Source of the DNA: a candidate division TA06 bacterium SM23_40
GTDB taxonomy: Bacteria > LJUI01 > SM1-40
Assembly: GCA_001303705.1 (NCBI GenBank)
Contig: LJUI01000016.1
Location: 1-28,212, forward strand
DNA length: 28,212 nt
Reading direction: 5' to 3'
Shown: piece after piece, positions 16,072 to 24,878 of the stretch
Layout: each line of letters begins with the position of its first letter
Position numbering within the stretch: position 1 is the first letter of the stretch
Translations under genes and position numbers: made by a program
The notes under the pieces: generated by a model
The model's input: the letters and a program-made list of their open reading frames with translations, nothing else
The model's database searches: none
Told to the model about the DNA's origin: nothing

Positions 16072-17451
16072 TTACAGAAGATTGTACTTCCTCATACGAT
16101 AGCGAAGGACGTCACGCGTAATATGAAGCAGGCGGGCCGCTTGCACCTGGTTGCCCTTCACCATTGCCAGCGCCTGGACGATCAGATCACGTTCCATCTG
16201 TTCTTTCATGGCCTCGAGCTCGACCCCCTTCGGTGTCAGGGTCACTCCCCCGAAGCTCACTTTGGTGGGGATACACCCTGAGAATATCTCAGGAGGCAGA
16301 TGTTCCTGATCGATCTCTGAGGCGGAGCAGAGAATCATTGCCCGCTCCACGACATTCCTCAATTCGCGGATGTTCCCGGGCCAGCCGTAGCCCAACATCA
16401 GCTGTTCGGCCTTCGGGCTTACACTGCTGACCCTCTTCCCCATCGCCTTGTTGAATTCCGAAATGAACGCCTTGGCCAGTATCAGTATGTCCTCTCTGCG
16501 CTCTCTCAGAGGGGGTAACTTGATACTGATAACCTTCAACCGGTAGTAGAGGTCCTCTCTGAAAGTCCGAGACTCCACAGCAGCCGCCAGGTCCTGATTT
16601 GTGGCAGTGATTATCCTGACGTCCACGGTGATATCGCGCACTCCGCCTACTCGTCGAATCCGCTTACTCTCGAGCACGCGCAGCAGCTTGACCTGCATCG
16701 GAATCGGAAGATCTGCGATTTCGTCGAGGAAAAGCGTTCCGCCGTCAGCGAGCTCGATGAGCCCCCGCTTGCGTTCTTTGGCATCGGTGAACGCTCCTCG
16801 TTCATGCCCGAACAGCTCACTCTCCATGAGACCCTGCGGGATCGCAGCACAGTTGAGTTCCATAAACGGCTTGCGCGCCCGCTTTGAGCGGTAGTGGATA
16901 GCGTTGGCGATTACCTCTTTGCCGGTACCGCTCTCTCCTTCGAGCAGCACTGAGGTGTCATCACTCGTCGCCACCCGTTCCATCAGCTCATAGATCTCCT
17001 CCATCTTGCTGCTCTGGCCGACGATGAAGTCGTACTGGAAGCGCTCCATCTGTTGACGCCTGAGCTCGCCGACCTCGCGCTTCAGTGTCTGAGTCTCGAG
17101 CGCCTTCTTTATCGTCAGCTTCAGCGCCTCCATATTGAACGGCTTGTTCACAAAGTCGTACGCGCCAAGCCGCATGGCCTCGACGGCGCTATCGATCGCA
17201 CCATAAGCCGTGAGCATTATCACTAGCTGATCGGCCTGTTTCTCCTTGATCTGCTTGAGCACAGAGAGGCCGTCTGTGTCAGGCAGCTTGAGGTCGAGCA
17301 GCACCAGATCAGGCGGATCCTCCTGGAACGCAAGCAATGCCTCGTTGCCGGTGGCGGCACACCGCGTGCCATAGTGACCATCTACGAGAGACTGCGTCAG
17401 GAACTTCCGTACGGCATCCTCGTCATCCACAATGAGAATCGTAGACTCCAT
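16072..17451 (-). CDS. NtrC-family sigma-54-dependent response regulator (variant GAFTDA loop)
   Basis: The protein has 459 residues. The start ATG at 17451 overlaps the kinase gene by 29 bases, which indicates translational coupling. The receiver domain (1-120) has acidic Asp9-Asp10-Glu11, phospho-acceptor Asp53 (LLDLKLPDTDG), Thr81 and Lys103. The AAA+ domain (~143-380) has Walker A GESGTGKE (172-179), the sigma-54 contact loop GAFTDA (219-224) and Walker B GGTLFLDE (237-244). Sensor and arginine-finger segments FREDLYYRL and GWPGNIREL are present. The C-terminal Fis-type helix-turn-helix spans ~420-459 (QVQAARLLHITRDVLRYRM). The loop is GAFTDA rather than the standard GAFTGA; the rest of the loop region is well conserved. 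It is expected to be phosphorylated by the adjoining kinase and to activate sigma-54 promoters, with the one at 15748-15762 as the nearest target. Confidence 0.95.
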   Translation of the reverse strand: MESTILIVDDEDAVRKFLTQSLVDGHYGTRCAATGNEALLAFQEDPPDLVLLDLKLPDTDGLSVLKQIKEKQADQLVIMLTAYGAIDSAVEAMRLGAYDFVNKPFNMEALKLTIKKALETQTLKREVGELRRQQMERFQYDFIVGQSSKMEEIYELMERVATSDDTSVLLEGESGTGKEVIANAIHYRSKRARKPFMELNCAAIPQGLMESELFGHERGAFTDAKERKRGLIELADGGTLFLDEIADLPIPMQVKLLRVLESKRIRRVGGVRDITVDVRIITATNQDLAAAVESRTFREDLYYRLKVISIKLPPLRERREDILILAKAFISEFNKAMGKRVSSVSPKAEQLMLGYGWPGNIRELRNVVERAMILCSASEIDQEHLPPEIFSGCIPTKVSFGGVTLTPKGVELEAMKEQMERDLIVQALAMVKGNQVQAARLLHITRDVLRYRMRKYNLL

Positions 17452-20400
17452 TTTTCACCGCCATCGTTTCAGGCTCATTCTCTAGTCTGTCAGTCACCGC
17501 GGTCGCTCCCGCATCCAGCTCCACTCGGAATGTCGTCCCCCGTCCCGGCTCGCTCACGACCTCAATCACCCCCCCGTGATCATCCACAATCCGTTGCGTC
17601 ACCGCGAGGCCAAGCCCTGTGCCGCCACGCTTCGTGCTGAAGAACGGATCGAAGACCTTCGGCAGATTCTCCGGCGAGATCCCCTTCCCCGTGTCCGATA
17701 TTTCCACGACAACGAGGTCCCGAGATTCACGGCTCTCTGGATGAATCGAAACCTTCAGGACTCCTCCTTCAGGCATGGCCTGCACTCCATTGAGCAGGAG
17801 GTTCAGATAGACCTGACCGATCTGCACCTCATCGCCTATAATCTCAGGGAGTTCCTCAGCATACGCCGTCTCCACCTGGATGTCTTGAGCCTTGATCTCC
17901 TGCTGCAGAAGGCAGAGCGTTCGCTTCGCCATCTCTCTCAGGTCCAGGGGAACAAGGTACAGAGGCGGCCGGTGGGCAAAAGATGTCAGGTCTCGGACGA
18001 TCCGATCAAGTCTCGATATCTCTTGAAGAATGAGTTGAGAAGCCTCCCGCCGGGCATCAGCCTTATCGAAGCTCTCCATCAGATACTCGACCCCCGTACT
18101 GATCCCGGCAAGCGGATTCTTGATCTCATGGGCCATCGATGCCGACATCTGCCCAAGTACCGCCAGCTGATCGGAGCGGCGCATCTTTTCTTCCATCGCC
18201 TTGATTTTTGTCAGATCCGTTATAATCCCGACCGCCCCCGTGATCTCCCCGTCCTCATCCCTCAGGATGGAAGTACTCATGCCAATGTCGACATGTGTCC
18301 CACCTTCGAGTATCACACGCGCCTCCCCACGCCGCACTTCGGTCCCCCGCTCCACTGCCTCCCGGAGATAGCAGCGAGCACCCGGAGCCAGCTTCACAAT
18401 CGAGTCGACAGGCCGTCCGACTACGTCCTCATCATCCTTGTGCAGGGCCCGCTTCACGGTTGCGTTGACCGAAGTCACGATGCCGTTCTCGTCTACAGTG
18501 ACGATACCACTCGGCATGTTCTCCAACACACTCCGGTTGAAGGCCTCCAGGGCACGCAGCTCCCGCACGGTATCGGTCGCAGAGTCATAGAGCGTAGCGT
18601 TCTTGAACGAGATCATGATCTGTCCCGCCAACTGCTGTATGACCCGCAGATCGTTCTCCTCGAACGCCGCCTTCTTCTCGCTAGCAACATCCAGAACGCC
18701 AATGACCTGGCCATCCTTTGTAAGCGGCACGGCCAGCTCCGACCTTATCGGTGAAGAGCATCCTACGAACCTCGGATCCCGCTCGACGTCGTTGACCATC
18801 AGAGGCTGGCCTGCGTGAGCGACCCAGCCCGTAATGCCTTCGCTCCGCACCTTCAAACGAAGACGCTCAACCTCCGGCTCGTCATATCCCCGGTGGGCCT
18901 TCACATAGAGCTCGTTCGCGCTCTCGTCGATGAGTAAGACAGCAACATGGGAGTATCCAAAGCTCCGCTGCATGATGTCCACGAACTGGTCCAAAAGGAG
19001 ATCGATGTTGAGCACCGAACTGATGGCCAATGCGACCTCACGCAGAGCAGTCAATTCCGCCACTCGCACCTTGGCCTCCTCGTACAACTCTGATTCGACG
19101 ATTGCAACTGCCAACTGATTCGCGAGCTGTTCGAGCATCTTCCGCTGCCCGGCAGGAAACCCGCCACTGGCGCGACTGCCGACGTCAAGCACTCCCACAA
19201 CCTTACTGTCGCGAATGAGCGGTATGGCCATCTCTGATTTCTGATGGTCATATGTACGCACACAACGAGCGTCAGTGGAGACGTCAGGTACAACCAGGGT
19301 CTCCCTTGCGTAGGCTGCCCAGCCAACCGCTCCATCGACACAGATTCTGAATCTACCGATCTCTGGGGGCTCCACACTTGGATCGTCGCTGCTAAAGCTC
19401 TTGAGATGTAGCTCACTTCTCTCCTCGTCGACCAGGAAGACCGTCGCATACATGAACCCGAAGGCTTCACGAATCACCGCCACGAGCCGCTCGAGCATCG
19501 GATCCAGATCGATCGTGGATGCAAGCGCCCTCGAGACCTCAAACAGCACCTCAAGTTGACGTTCGCGCCGGGTCTGGTTAGTGACATCCTCAGAGACGAT
19601 GACTGCCCCCTGCACCGCCCCACCCCTCTTCAACGGATATGAGGTGAAGTTCTCGGTGACTTCCGTCCCGTCCGGCCTCTCGGACTCGACCCCTCTCAGA
19701 ATTGTCTGCTCGCCCTCGCTCATGGTTCTCCGAACCGTCTCCATGCGTCCAGGGACGTTGAGCTGGGGCAGCAGGTCACTCAACTTCTTCCCGACCACAC
19801 TCTGCCCGTCCCAACCGTACCGCTGAGCCGCAGCCTCATTCACGCCCAGTATCCGCTCCCTACAGTCGATCACAATGATCCCATCCCTGATTGATGCCAC
19901 GATGGAATCGTTGAGATCCGTCAAATAGGCGATCTGCTCTGTGGCTTTCTTCTTCTCCGTGAGATCGACAGCAACCAGGATAAGCGCAGGCACTCCGCCA
20001 GCACCGGAACTGATTCGTGAAACGGAGAAGAGCACCGGGATGCTCTCCTCAGACTTTCTGCGGCAGACCACCTCGCCCTCCCACAGCTCCCCCTGCTCTG
20101 TCTGTGTCGTCATTTCGATGAATACTGACCTGCCGTCCTCTCCGAGAAGCTTCGCAATATGCTGGCCCATGAGTTCATCTGCTGAATAGCCGAATGTCGT
20201 CTCGCCCGCCTTGTTCACGAATGTTATCCGCCCGTTGACGTCTGTCGACAGGATGGCATCCCCTGCCTCCTTCACAATCGTTCCCAGGAACTTAGCCTCA
20301 TCGATAGTCTTCGTCTTGTCGGTCACATCCTCAATGATTACTGCCGCACTCACTATCTCCTTGAATTCATCACAAATGGGAGAAATGCTGACGTTGAGGA

Positions 20401-21760
20401 TCACCGGCCCAACGTTTCTCATCCTGTGGCGCCACCCGGTTACCGTCTTCACCTCGCCGGCGCTGAACACCTCGTCCAGCCAGCTGCCGAATCCCTCTTC
20501 CTCCATCGCCGGGAATTCCTCAAACACGTTCTTCCCGAGCACCTGCTGCCGCTCTATCCCGAATGCCCGCTCCAAGTACCGGTTCCACCCTGTTACCCTA
20601 TACTGCCGATCCACTACCATGATTCCGTTGGGTGCATGCTCAAGGATCTGTTCGTTGTATCCCTGTAGCACTGAAAGGAGCGAATAAGCCGATTCGAGTT
20701 CGCCCCGCTCCCTGCCAATCTTCTCGATCATATGGTTGAATGTACACCCCAATTCCTCGAACTCATCCCCGCTCCTTATGTTAACCCTCGCCGTGTAATC
20801 CCCCATAGCCACACGACGAGCACTTTCGCCAAGATCGGCTATCGGTCTGGAAATGATCTTCCGCATCAGTTGCCCTGACACGACCAGAAACAGCAAGGTC
20901 GACAGGAGAAGCAGTACACCGCCCGGTCTCGCGCCTTCGACCATCGCAAAGAGACCCGCCCGTCGACTTTCGAGCAGCAGCACCCAGTCGTGATGTCGGA
21001 GAGGCACGACCGTCGCAATCATGGGTTGACCGTCAGCCTCGTACGCCACAGCGGACTCCACCCCTCCCCGAATAGCGCCTTCGAACGCCTTCCCACGCTC
21101 CTCTCCGAGCCGACCGCTCAACCCCAGCACCTCTCCGCCCTGCACACCGAGCAACAGGTTACTCCCGGAAGGCAGTGGTTGATTCGCCAGCCACTGCGCG
21201 ATTCTTGTCGAGTCTAGAGACACGACAATCGCGCTCGCGCCGCCACGTGATGTCAGGACAGGCCGATCAAAACGACGCACAAGACGGCTCCATTGAGCCG
21301 AAGTGATCGCACCTGACGTCCTCCCATCGCCATCCAACGTGCCTGATCGCCCCGTGTAAGTCGCGGCCCAGGACAACGTCACTTCTTCTGACGTATCAGT
21401 CGCTGGATAGGAAAAGATCTGTCGTCCCTCGTCATCCACGATCGATACACGTGAGACGAACTTATCCCTGAAGAATGTGGGGCCAAGCGACTCCTGCAGT
21501 TGATCCTCCGCCAACTCCCCTCCCTCAAATGCGGAGGCGGTGCACTCCAGCCGAGTACGTACAACGGCCGTCCGGGTGTTCAACTGCTCGCTCAAGCTGC
21601 GAGCCAAAAGAAGCTGCGTCTCAGCAGCGTCTTGCGAGTAAGCACGCACGTTGACAACAACCAGAACGGCCTCGATGATCGCGACTGGAAGGACTGCCGC
21701 AACCAACCACCACAGCAGAAGCTTGCCTGCAAGTTTACTTCCCCAAGGCACAGTTCTCAT
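17423..21760 (-). CDS. Giant membrane-bound multi-sensor histidine kinase (HAMP, PAS and GAF domains)
   Basis: The protein has 1445 residues from the ATG at 21760. Transmembrane helix 1 lies at ~13-37, a Cache-like extracytoplasmic sensor at ~40-270 and transmembrane helix 2 at ~279-297. HAMP spans ~298-352. Three PAS domains lie at ~370-480, ~490-605 and ~612-730 (for example DAILSTDVNGRITFVNKAGE). GAF domains lie at ~740-890 and ~905-1058, and a fourth PAS at ~1070-1185. The dimerisation domain carries His1211 in MAHEIKNPLAG. The ATPase domain has the N-box around Asn1320/Asn1324 (LNLLLNGVQAMP), ISDTGKGI (1354-1361), FDPFFSTKRGG and TGLGLAV. It is an NtrB-like kinase with several sensory inputs; no heme- or flavin-binding residues can be assigned. 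It is followed by the overlapping NtrC gene and preceded, at 64 bases, by a small zinc-ribbon gene. Confidence 0.95.
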   Translation of the reverse strand: MRTVPWGSKLAGKLLLWWLVAAVLPVAIIEAVLVVVNVRAYSQDAAETQLLLARSLSEQLNTRTAVVRTRLECTASAFEGGELAEDQLQESLGPTFFRDKFVSRVSIVDDEGRQIFSYPATDTSEEVTLSWAATYTGRSGTLDGDGRTSGAITSAQWSRLVRRFDRPVLTSRGGASAIVVSLDSTRIAQWLANQPLPSGSNLLLGVQGGEVLGLSGRLGEERGKAFEGAIRGGVESAVAYEADGQPMIATVVPLRHHDWVLLLESRRAGLFAMVEGARPGGVLLLLSTLLFLVVSGQLMRKIISRPIADLGESARRVAMGDYTARVNIRSGDEFEELGCTFNHMIEKIGRERGELESAYSLLSVLQGYNEQILEHAPNGIMVVDRQYRVTGWNRYLERAFGIERQQVLGKNVFEEFPAMEEEGFGSWLDEVFSAGEVKTVTGWRHRMRNVGPVILNVSISPICDEFKEIVSAAVIIEDVTDKTKTIDEAKFLGTIVKEAGDAILSTDVNGRITFVNKAGETTFGYSADELMGQHIAKLLGEDGRSVFIEMTTQTEQGELWEGEVVCRRKSEESIPVLFSVSRISSGAGGVPALILVAVDLTEKKKATEQIAYLTDLNDSIVASIRDGIIVIDCRERILGVNEAAAQRYGWDGQSVVGKKLSDLLPQLNVPGRMETVRRTMSEGEQTILRGVESERPDGTEVTENFTSYPLKRGGAVQGAVIVSEDVTNQTRRERQLEVLFEVSRALASTIDLDPMLERLVAVIREAFGFMYATVFLVDEERSELHLKSFSSDDPSVEPPEIGRFRICVDGAVGWAAYARETLVVPDVSTDARCVRTYDHQKSEMAIPLIRDSKVVGVLDVGSRASGGFPAGQRKMLEQLANQLAVAIVESELYEEAKVRVAELTALREVALAISSVLNIDLLLDQFVDIMQRSFGYSHVAVLLIDESANELYVKAHRGYDEPEVERLRLKVRSEGITGWVAHAGQPLMVNDVERDPRFVGCSSPIRSELAVPLTKDGQVIGVLDVASEKKAAFEENDLRVIQQLAGQIMISFKNATLYDSATDTVRELRALEAFNRSVLENMPSGIVTVDENGIVTSVNATVKRALHKDDEDVVGRPVDSIVKLAPGARCYLREAVERGTEVRRGEARVILEGGTHVDIGMSTSILRDEDGEITGAVGIITDLTKIKAMEEKMRRSDQLAVLGQMSASMAHEIKNPLAGISTGVEYLMESFDKADARREASQLILQEISRLDRIVRDLTSFAHRPPLYLVPLDLREMAKRTLCLLQQEIKAQDIQVETAYAEELPEIIGDEVQIGQVYLNLLLNGVQAMPEGGVLKVSIHPESRESRDLVVVEISDTGKGISPENLPKVFDPFFSTKRGGTGLGLAVTQRIVDDHGGVIEVVSEPGRGTTFRVELDAGATAVTDRLENEPETMAVKNGVYDSHCG

Positions 21761-21824
21761 TTCCCGCGAGCGCCGTGTTCGTGGTCCAGTTCGATATTGC
21801 CAGGGTAAAGTACACCGGCAGCCG

Positions 21825-21971
21825 TCAGAGCCGCTTCCACTGTCTCTCTCTTGTGCCCTTCTTGACTACCTCCATTTTAATGCGACCACACCTGGGACAG
21901 ATCCACTTCCTCTTCTTGTGGTAACTCCGCTGACTAACCACCATCTTGGATCGACATCGCGGACAATACAT
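21825..21971 (-). CDS. Small zinc-ribbon protein, 48 residues
   Basis: The ATG at 21971 follows GGGTAGG. The product begins MYCPRCRSKMVV and has a second knuckle WICPRCGRIKM, giving CxxC (residues 3-6) and CxxC (25-28). This is the minimal four-cysteine zinc ribbon or rubredoxin-like knuckle pair. The rest is strongly basic (YHKKRKW, KKGTRERQWKRL), suggesting nucleic-acid or protein binding. It lies 43 bases after the TPR gene and 64 bases before the kinase, all on the same strand, so it belongs to the same transcript. I do not recognise a named family. Two intact CxxC pairs, a ribosome site and its place in the operon support a real gene. Confidence 0.7.
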   Translation of the reverse strand: MYCPRCRSKMVVSQRSYHKKRKWICPRCGRIKMEVVKKGTRERQWKRL

Positions 21972-22014
21972 CTGACCTACCCGACATCAGGCACGTTCCC
22001 CGGCTCCACTCATC

Positions 22015-22299
22015 CTATATCCCAACAATGCGATCAAGGTGCTCTCTGGCTGCCTCAAAGTCGCCCTTCATATCCACTGCCTTCTCGAACATCTGCCGTG
22101 CCTCATCGAGTCGGTTTATGCTTTCATACACGATGCCGAGGTTATAGTAGATGTCTGGATCATTCGGGGTGAGGTCGAGTGCCTCAGTATACTTCTCGAT
22201 CGCCTGCTCATAGCACTGATTCAAGAAGTAGAACTTCCCCATTTCGATCAGCTCTGTCACTTTTTTGACTCCGTTCTCCGGTTGTTCTTCCCCACTCAT
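22015..22299 (-). CDS. Small tetratricopeptide-repeat (TPR) protein
   Basis: The protein has 94 residues and no signal peptide. Two TPR units are clear: residues ~17-48 (MGKFYFLNQCYEQAIEKYTE, ending DLTPND) and ~49-82 (IYYNLGIVYESINRLDEARQ, then MFEKAVD), plus a capping helix (FEAAREHLDRIVGI). TPR helices normally mediate protein-protein contacts. The start at 22299 lies 12 bases after the ktrA stop. The ribosome site (GGTGAGGG) is unusually close to the ATG. Encoded between the potassium channel pair and the kinase, it could act as an adaptor, but this is inferred only from position. Confidence 0.85.
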   Translation of the reverse strand: MSGEEQPENGVKKVTELIEMGKFYFLNQCYEQAIEKYTEALDLTPNDPDIYYNLGIVYESINRLDEARQMFEKAVDMKGDFEAAREHLDRIVGI

Positions 22300-22311
22300 C
22301 CCTCACCGGTC

Positions 22312-23001
22312 CTATTCCAGATCCCTGAGCCTCTCGAGATCCTCCGATTTCCCGAGAAGTACGAGCAGATCTCCCTTCACCAGCTGCTCTTCCGAGGACG
22401 GTGCAACGACTACCTCTTCCGCGAACTCAGTGTCGCCCTTGCTGGTTATCCTGGGCACCTTCCTCTTGATGGCTACGACGCTTACGTTGTACTTGGGCCT
22501 GAGATCGATCTCTCTAAGTCGCCGTCCCTCATAGGCATGCGGAGCAACCAGCTCCAGCAGACTGTGGGTGGGCGACAGTTCAATATAATCCAAAATCCGC
22601 GGTGTTACAAGCCTCTGAGCCACCCTTATCCCCATATCTCTCTCCGGGAAGACGACGCGATCTGCGCCCACCTTTCTCAGGATCTTCCCGTGCATCGCGT
22701 TGAGAGCCTTAGCTATCACATGTTTGACGCCGAGCTCCTTGAGCTGCAGCGTTATCAGAATCGAGGCCTGGATATCCTCGCCAACGCTCACGACCGCAAC
22801 ATCGACATCCTGTATCCCGACCGACCGGAGCGCACGCTCCTCAGTGGCATCCAGCTGGACAGCCTGCGTGACAACGTCGGCCATGTCCGCGATCTTCTCC
22901 TCATCGCGGTCGATAGCGATCACCTGAGCACCGCGACTGGCGAGTGTCTCAGCGATGCTCATGCCGAAACGGCCCAAGCCAATGACGGCGAACTGTCTCA
23001 T
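22312..23001 (-). CDS. ktrA: KtrA/TrkA-type potassium uptake regulatory subunit (RCK domain)
   Basis: The protein has 229 residues. The ATG at 23001 is chosen over the GTG at 23007 because AGGG sits 6 bases upstream; the ktrB stop is 7 bases away. The N-terminal RCK/Rossmann domain has GLGRFG (8-13) and Asp31 at the end of the second strand (QVIAIDRDEE), which bind nucleotide. The C-terminal RCK_C domain spans ~145-229. The length matches single-RCK KtrA rather than the double-length TrkA of Escherichia coli. It is cytoplasmic: in the family an octameric ring gates the KtrB channel in response to ATP/ADP. It forms an operon with ktrB. Confidence 0.93.
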   Translation of the reverse strand: MRQFAVIGLGRFGMSIAETLASRGAQVIAIDRDEEKIADMADVVTQAVQLDATEERALRSVGIQDVDVAVVSVGEDIQASILITLQLKELGVKHVIAKALNAMHGKILRKVGADRVVFPERDMGIRVAQRLVTPRILDYIELSPTHSLLELVAPHAYEGRRLREIDLRPKYNVSVVAIKRKVPRITSKGDTEFAEEVVVAPSSEEQLVKGDLLVLLGKSEDLERLRDLE

Positions 23002-23008
23002 GTTCACC

Positions 23009-24406
23009 CTACCCTACGATGAATTTGCCCTCCGGCAAGCGGAAGAGGCCGGGACGCATCTGGGCCATGGCCATGCCGAGGGTGAGTGGCCCCACTCTTC
23101 CTGCCACCATTGTCAGGACGAGGATGACCTTGCCAAAGCTTGTGAAGTCTCTGGCAAGACTGCACGAGTTCTGCGAAAACGAACCCAGCGAGAGTCCTAC
23201 CGTGCCGAAGGCAGAGACCTCCTCAAACAGAACGCCGATAAGACCCTTCTGTTGCAGTGCTCCACGCTCACTGATGCACAGAGCGCCGACGCCGATTATC
23301 AGGATCACCATGCTTACCGTCACAAGCGCCAGCGTCCTCGAGACAGTCTCCTCAGATATTCGGCGATTCAGCATGATAACGTCTTTGTCTTTGCGTACGA
23401 GCGACTTAATCGTGTGAAGAAGGCACGCGAAGGTCGTGACCTTGATTCCGCCGCCGGTCCCGCCCGGCGCGGCGCCGATGAACATGAGCAGTATGATGAG
23501 ATACTGTGCGCCGTACGTGAACGCCCCGACTGATGCTGCAGAAAAGCCCGCTGTCCGCGGCGTTGCAGCCTGAAAGAATGAGACGACCCCCTTCTCCCAC
23601 CACGACAGCCCCCCCAGACCGTTGCTCCACTCAAGTGCCAGAATGCCGATAGTCCCCACCGCCAGGAGCAGCAATGTAGTCCGCAACACCAGACGTGTAT
23701 GGAGACTGAGCAATCGTACCGAGCGCCGAACCTTCACAGCATACACATTTACGATGACAATGAACCCGATGCCCCCGCATACGAAGAGGGCCGCCACAAC
23801 GAGGAGCACTACCGGATCTCTCGCGTAGCCCGCCAATCCCGTTGAGAACAGACTGAAGCCCGCATTACAGAATGCCGAGACGGCATGAAAGACGCCCAGC
23901 GCCGCTGCTCGAGGGAGGCCGATCCCATCGTACAAGAACTTTGCCGTAAGCGCGGCTGCTCCCATGCCTTCAAGAAGGACTGTCACTTTGAGGACACGGA
24001 CTGTGAACCTGCCGAGGCCCTCGAGTGTTAGCTGACCGCTCGACTGCTGAACGAGCAACCTCTCTCTGAGAGAGATGCGGCGCCGTCCGAGAAGTAATGC
24101 AAAAGCCGTGGCCAGAGTCATGTACCCGAGACCCCCGACCTGAATGAGGACCAGAATGACACACTGACCGAACGGCGAAAGATCGAACTGCGTGTCTCTG
24201 ACGATCAGACCTGTCACGCAGACAGCAGAGGTGGCCGTAAAGAGCGCCTCGACTGTCCCTGTGTCCTGAGCTCGCCCCGTCTCGCTCCACGACACCGGCA
24301 AGACGAGCACAGACGTCCCCACGGTAATCAGGGCCAGATAGCCGAGCAACACCACTCCGGCCGGTGTAACTTGCAGTTTTGGCGGTGACTTAACCGGCCC
24401 CCACAT
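23009..24406 (-). CDS. ktrB: KtrB/TrkH-family potassium uptake channel subunit
   Basis: The protein has 465 residues. The ATG at 24406 follows GGAGG; in-frame starts further upstream to 24508 would add an arginine-rich extension without a ribosome site. Four channel repeats with selectivity-filter loops are visible: TATSAVCVTG (~57-66), SAFCNAGFS (~177-185), AATPRTAGFS (~280-289) and VSAFGTVGLS (~397-406), each with its key glycine. About eight or more hydrophobic helices surround them, and GAAPGGTGGGIK (~311-322) marks the gating-loop region of the third repeat. The product is an inner-membrane K+ (usually Na+-coupled) transporter gated by KtrA. It is the first gene of a six-gene same-strand cluster driven by the promoter at 24655-24683. 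Confidence 0.94.
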   Translation of the reverse strand: MWGPVKSPPKLQVTPAGVVLLGYLALITVGTSVLVLPVSWSETGRAQDTGTVEALFTATSAVCVTGLIVRDTQFDLSPFGQCVILVLIQVGGLGYMTLATAFALLLGRRRISLRERLLVQQSSGQLTLEGLGRFTVRVLKVTVLLEGMGAAALTAKFLYDGIGLPRAAALGVFHAVSAFCNAGFSLFSTGLAGYARDPVVLLVVAALFVCGGIGFIVIVNVYAVKVRRSVRLLSLHTRLVLRTTLLLLAVGTIGILALEWSNGLGGLSWWEKGVVSFFQAATPRTAGFSAASVGAFTYGAQYLIILLMFIGAAPGGTGGGIKVTTFACLLHTIKSLVRKDKDVIMLNRRISEETVSRTLALVTVSMVILIIGVGALCISERGALQQKGLIGVLFEEVSAFGTVGLSLGSFSQNSCSLARDFTSFGKVILVLTMVAGRVGPLTLGMAMAQMRPGLFRLPEGKFIVG

Positions 24407-24654
24407 AAACCTCCGATCCGCCCATAATCGGCGCCGTGACCTCCCTTGTCGGTGCCAGAGGCCCGATCGATGTCCAGGGACGACATATTCCCAACTGAAG
24501 GCCGCCAAACGCCATCGGCCGAGGCCAGCACTCCGTGCATACCCGGGGCGTCATCCCCATTCTGCCCAGTGCCCGCTGTCCTCGGCCCCGCAGGAAAACT
24601 GGCTCACCCGGCTCTCAGACAGCCGCTTACCGCTCTCACCAGCGTCTTTTCCCA

Positions 24655-24683
24655 AATATACTTCACAATCCACGCATTGTCAA
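24655..24683 (-). promoter_or_regulatory. Sigma-70-type promoter for the ktrB-ktrA-kinase operon
   Basis: Minus strand: TTGACA (24683-24678), 17-base spacer, TATATT (24660-24655). The -35 box is perfect and the -10 box matches at 5 of 6. The start would be near 24648, giving a leader of ~240 bases before ktrB. The rest of the 24407-24878 gap holds only the hairpin at 24728-24764 and a small palindrome at 24775-24788. Confidence 0.65.
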
Positions 24684-24727
24684 GGCAACCGGAGCCCGCC
24701 CGAGCGCCGAAGCACCACCACAAGAGG

Positions 24728-24764
24728 GCCCCAGCTCAGGACAGGAAAATCCCTCAGCTGGGGC
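24728..24764 (-). terminator. Strong hairpin after the membrane HD-GYP gene, probable terminator
   Basis: On the minus strand GCCCCAGCTGAGG pairs with CCTGAGCTGGGGC: 12 of 13 positions pair, with one internal mismatch and an 11-base loop. CTCTTGT follows rather than a full T-run, so termination is likely but not certain. It separates the HD-GYP gene from the ktr promoter. Confidence 0.45.
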
Positions 24765-24878
24765 GTCCCAAGATCGCCAGAACTGGCGTTTCTGCTCTCT
24801 GACTTGCCGGTTTCCTACCCGCTTCCTCGATCAACCTCTCGGGTTCATCCGACCTCTGTACGAGAGGCCTCACCAAGC

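Noticed and set aside
17354-17370. Sigma-54-like sequence TGGCACGCGGTGTGC on the minus strand
   Set aside because: It lies inside the receiver-coding part of the NtrC gene and has a mismatch in the -12 element (GTGC for TTGC).
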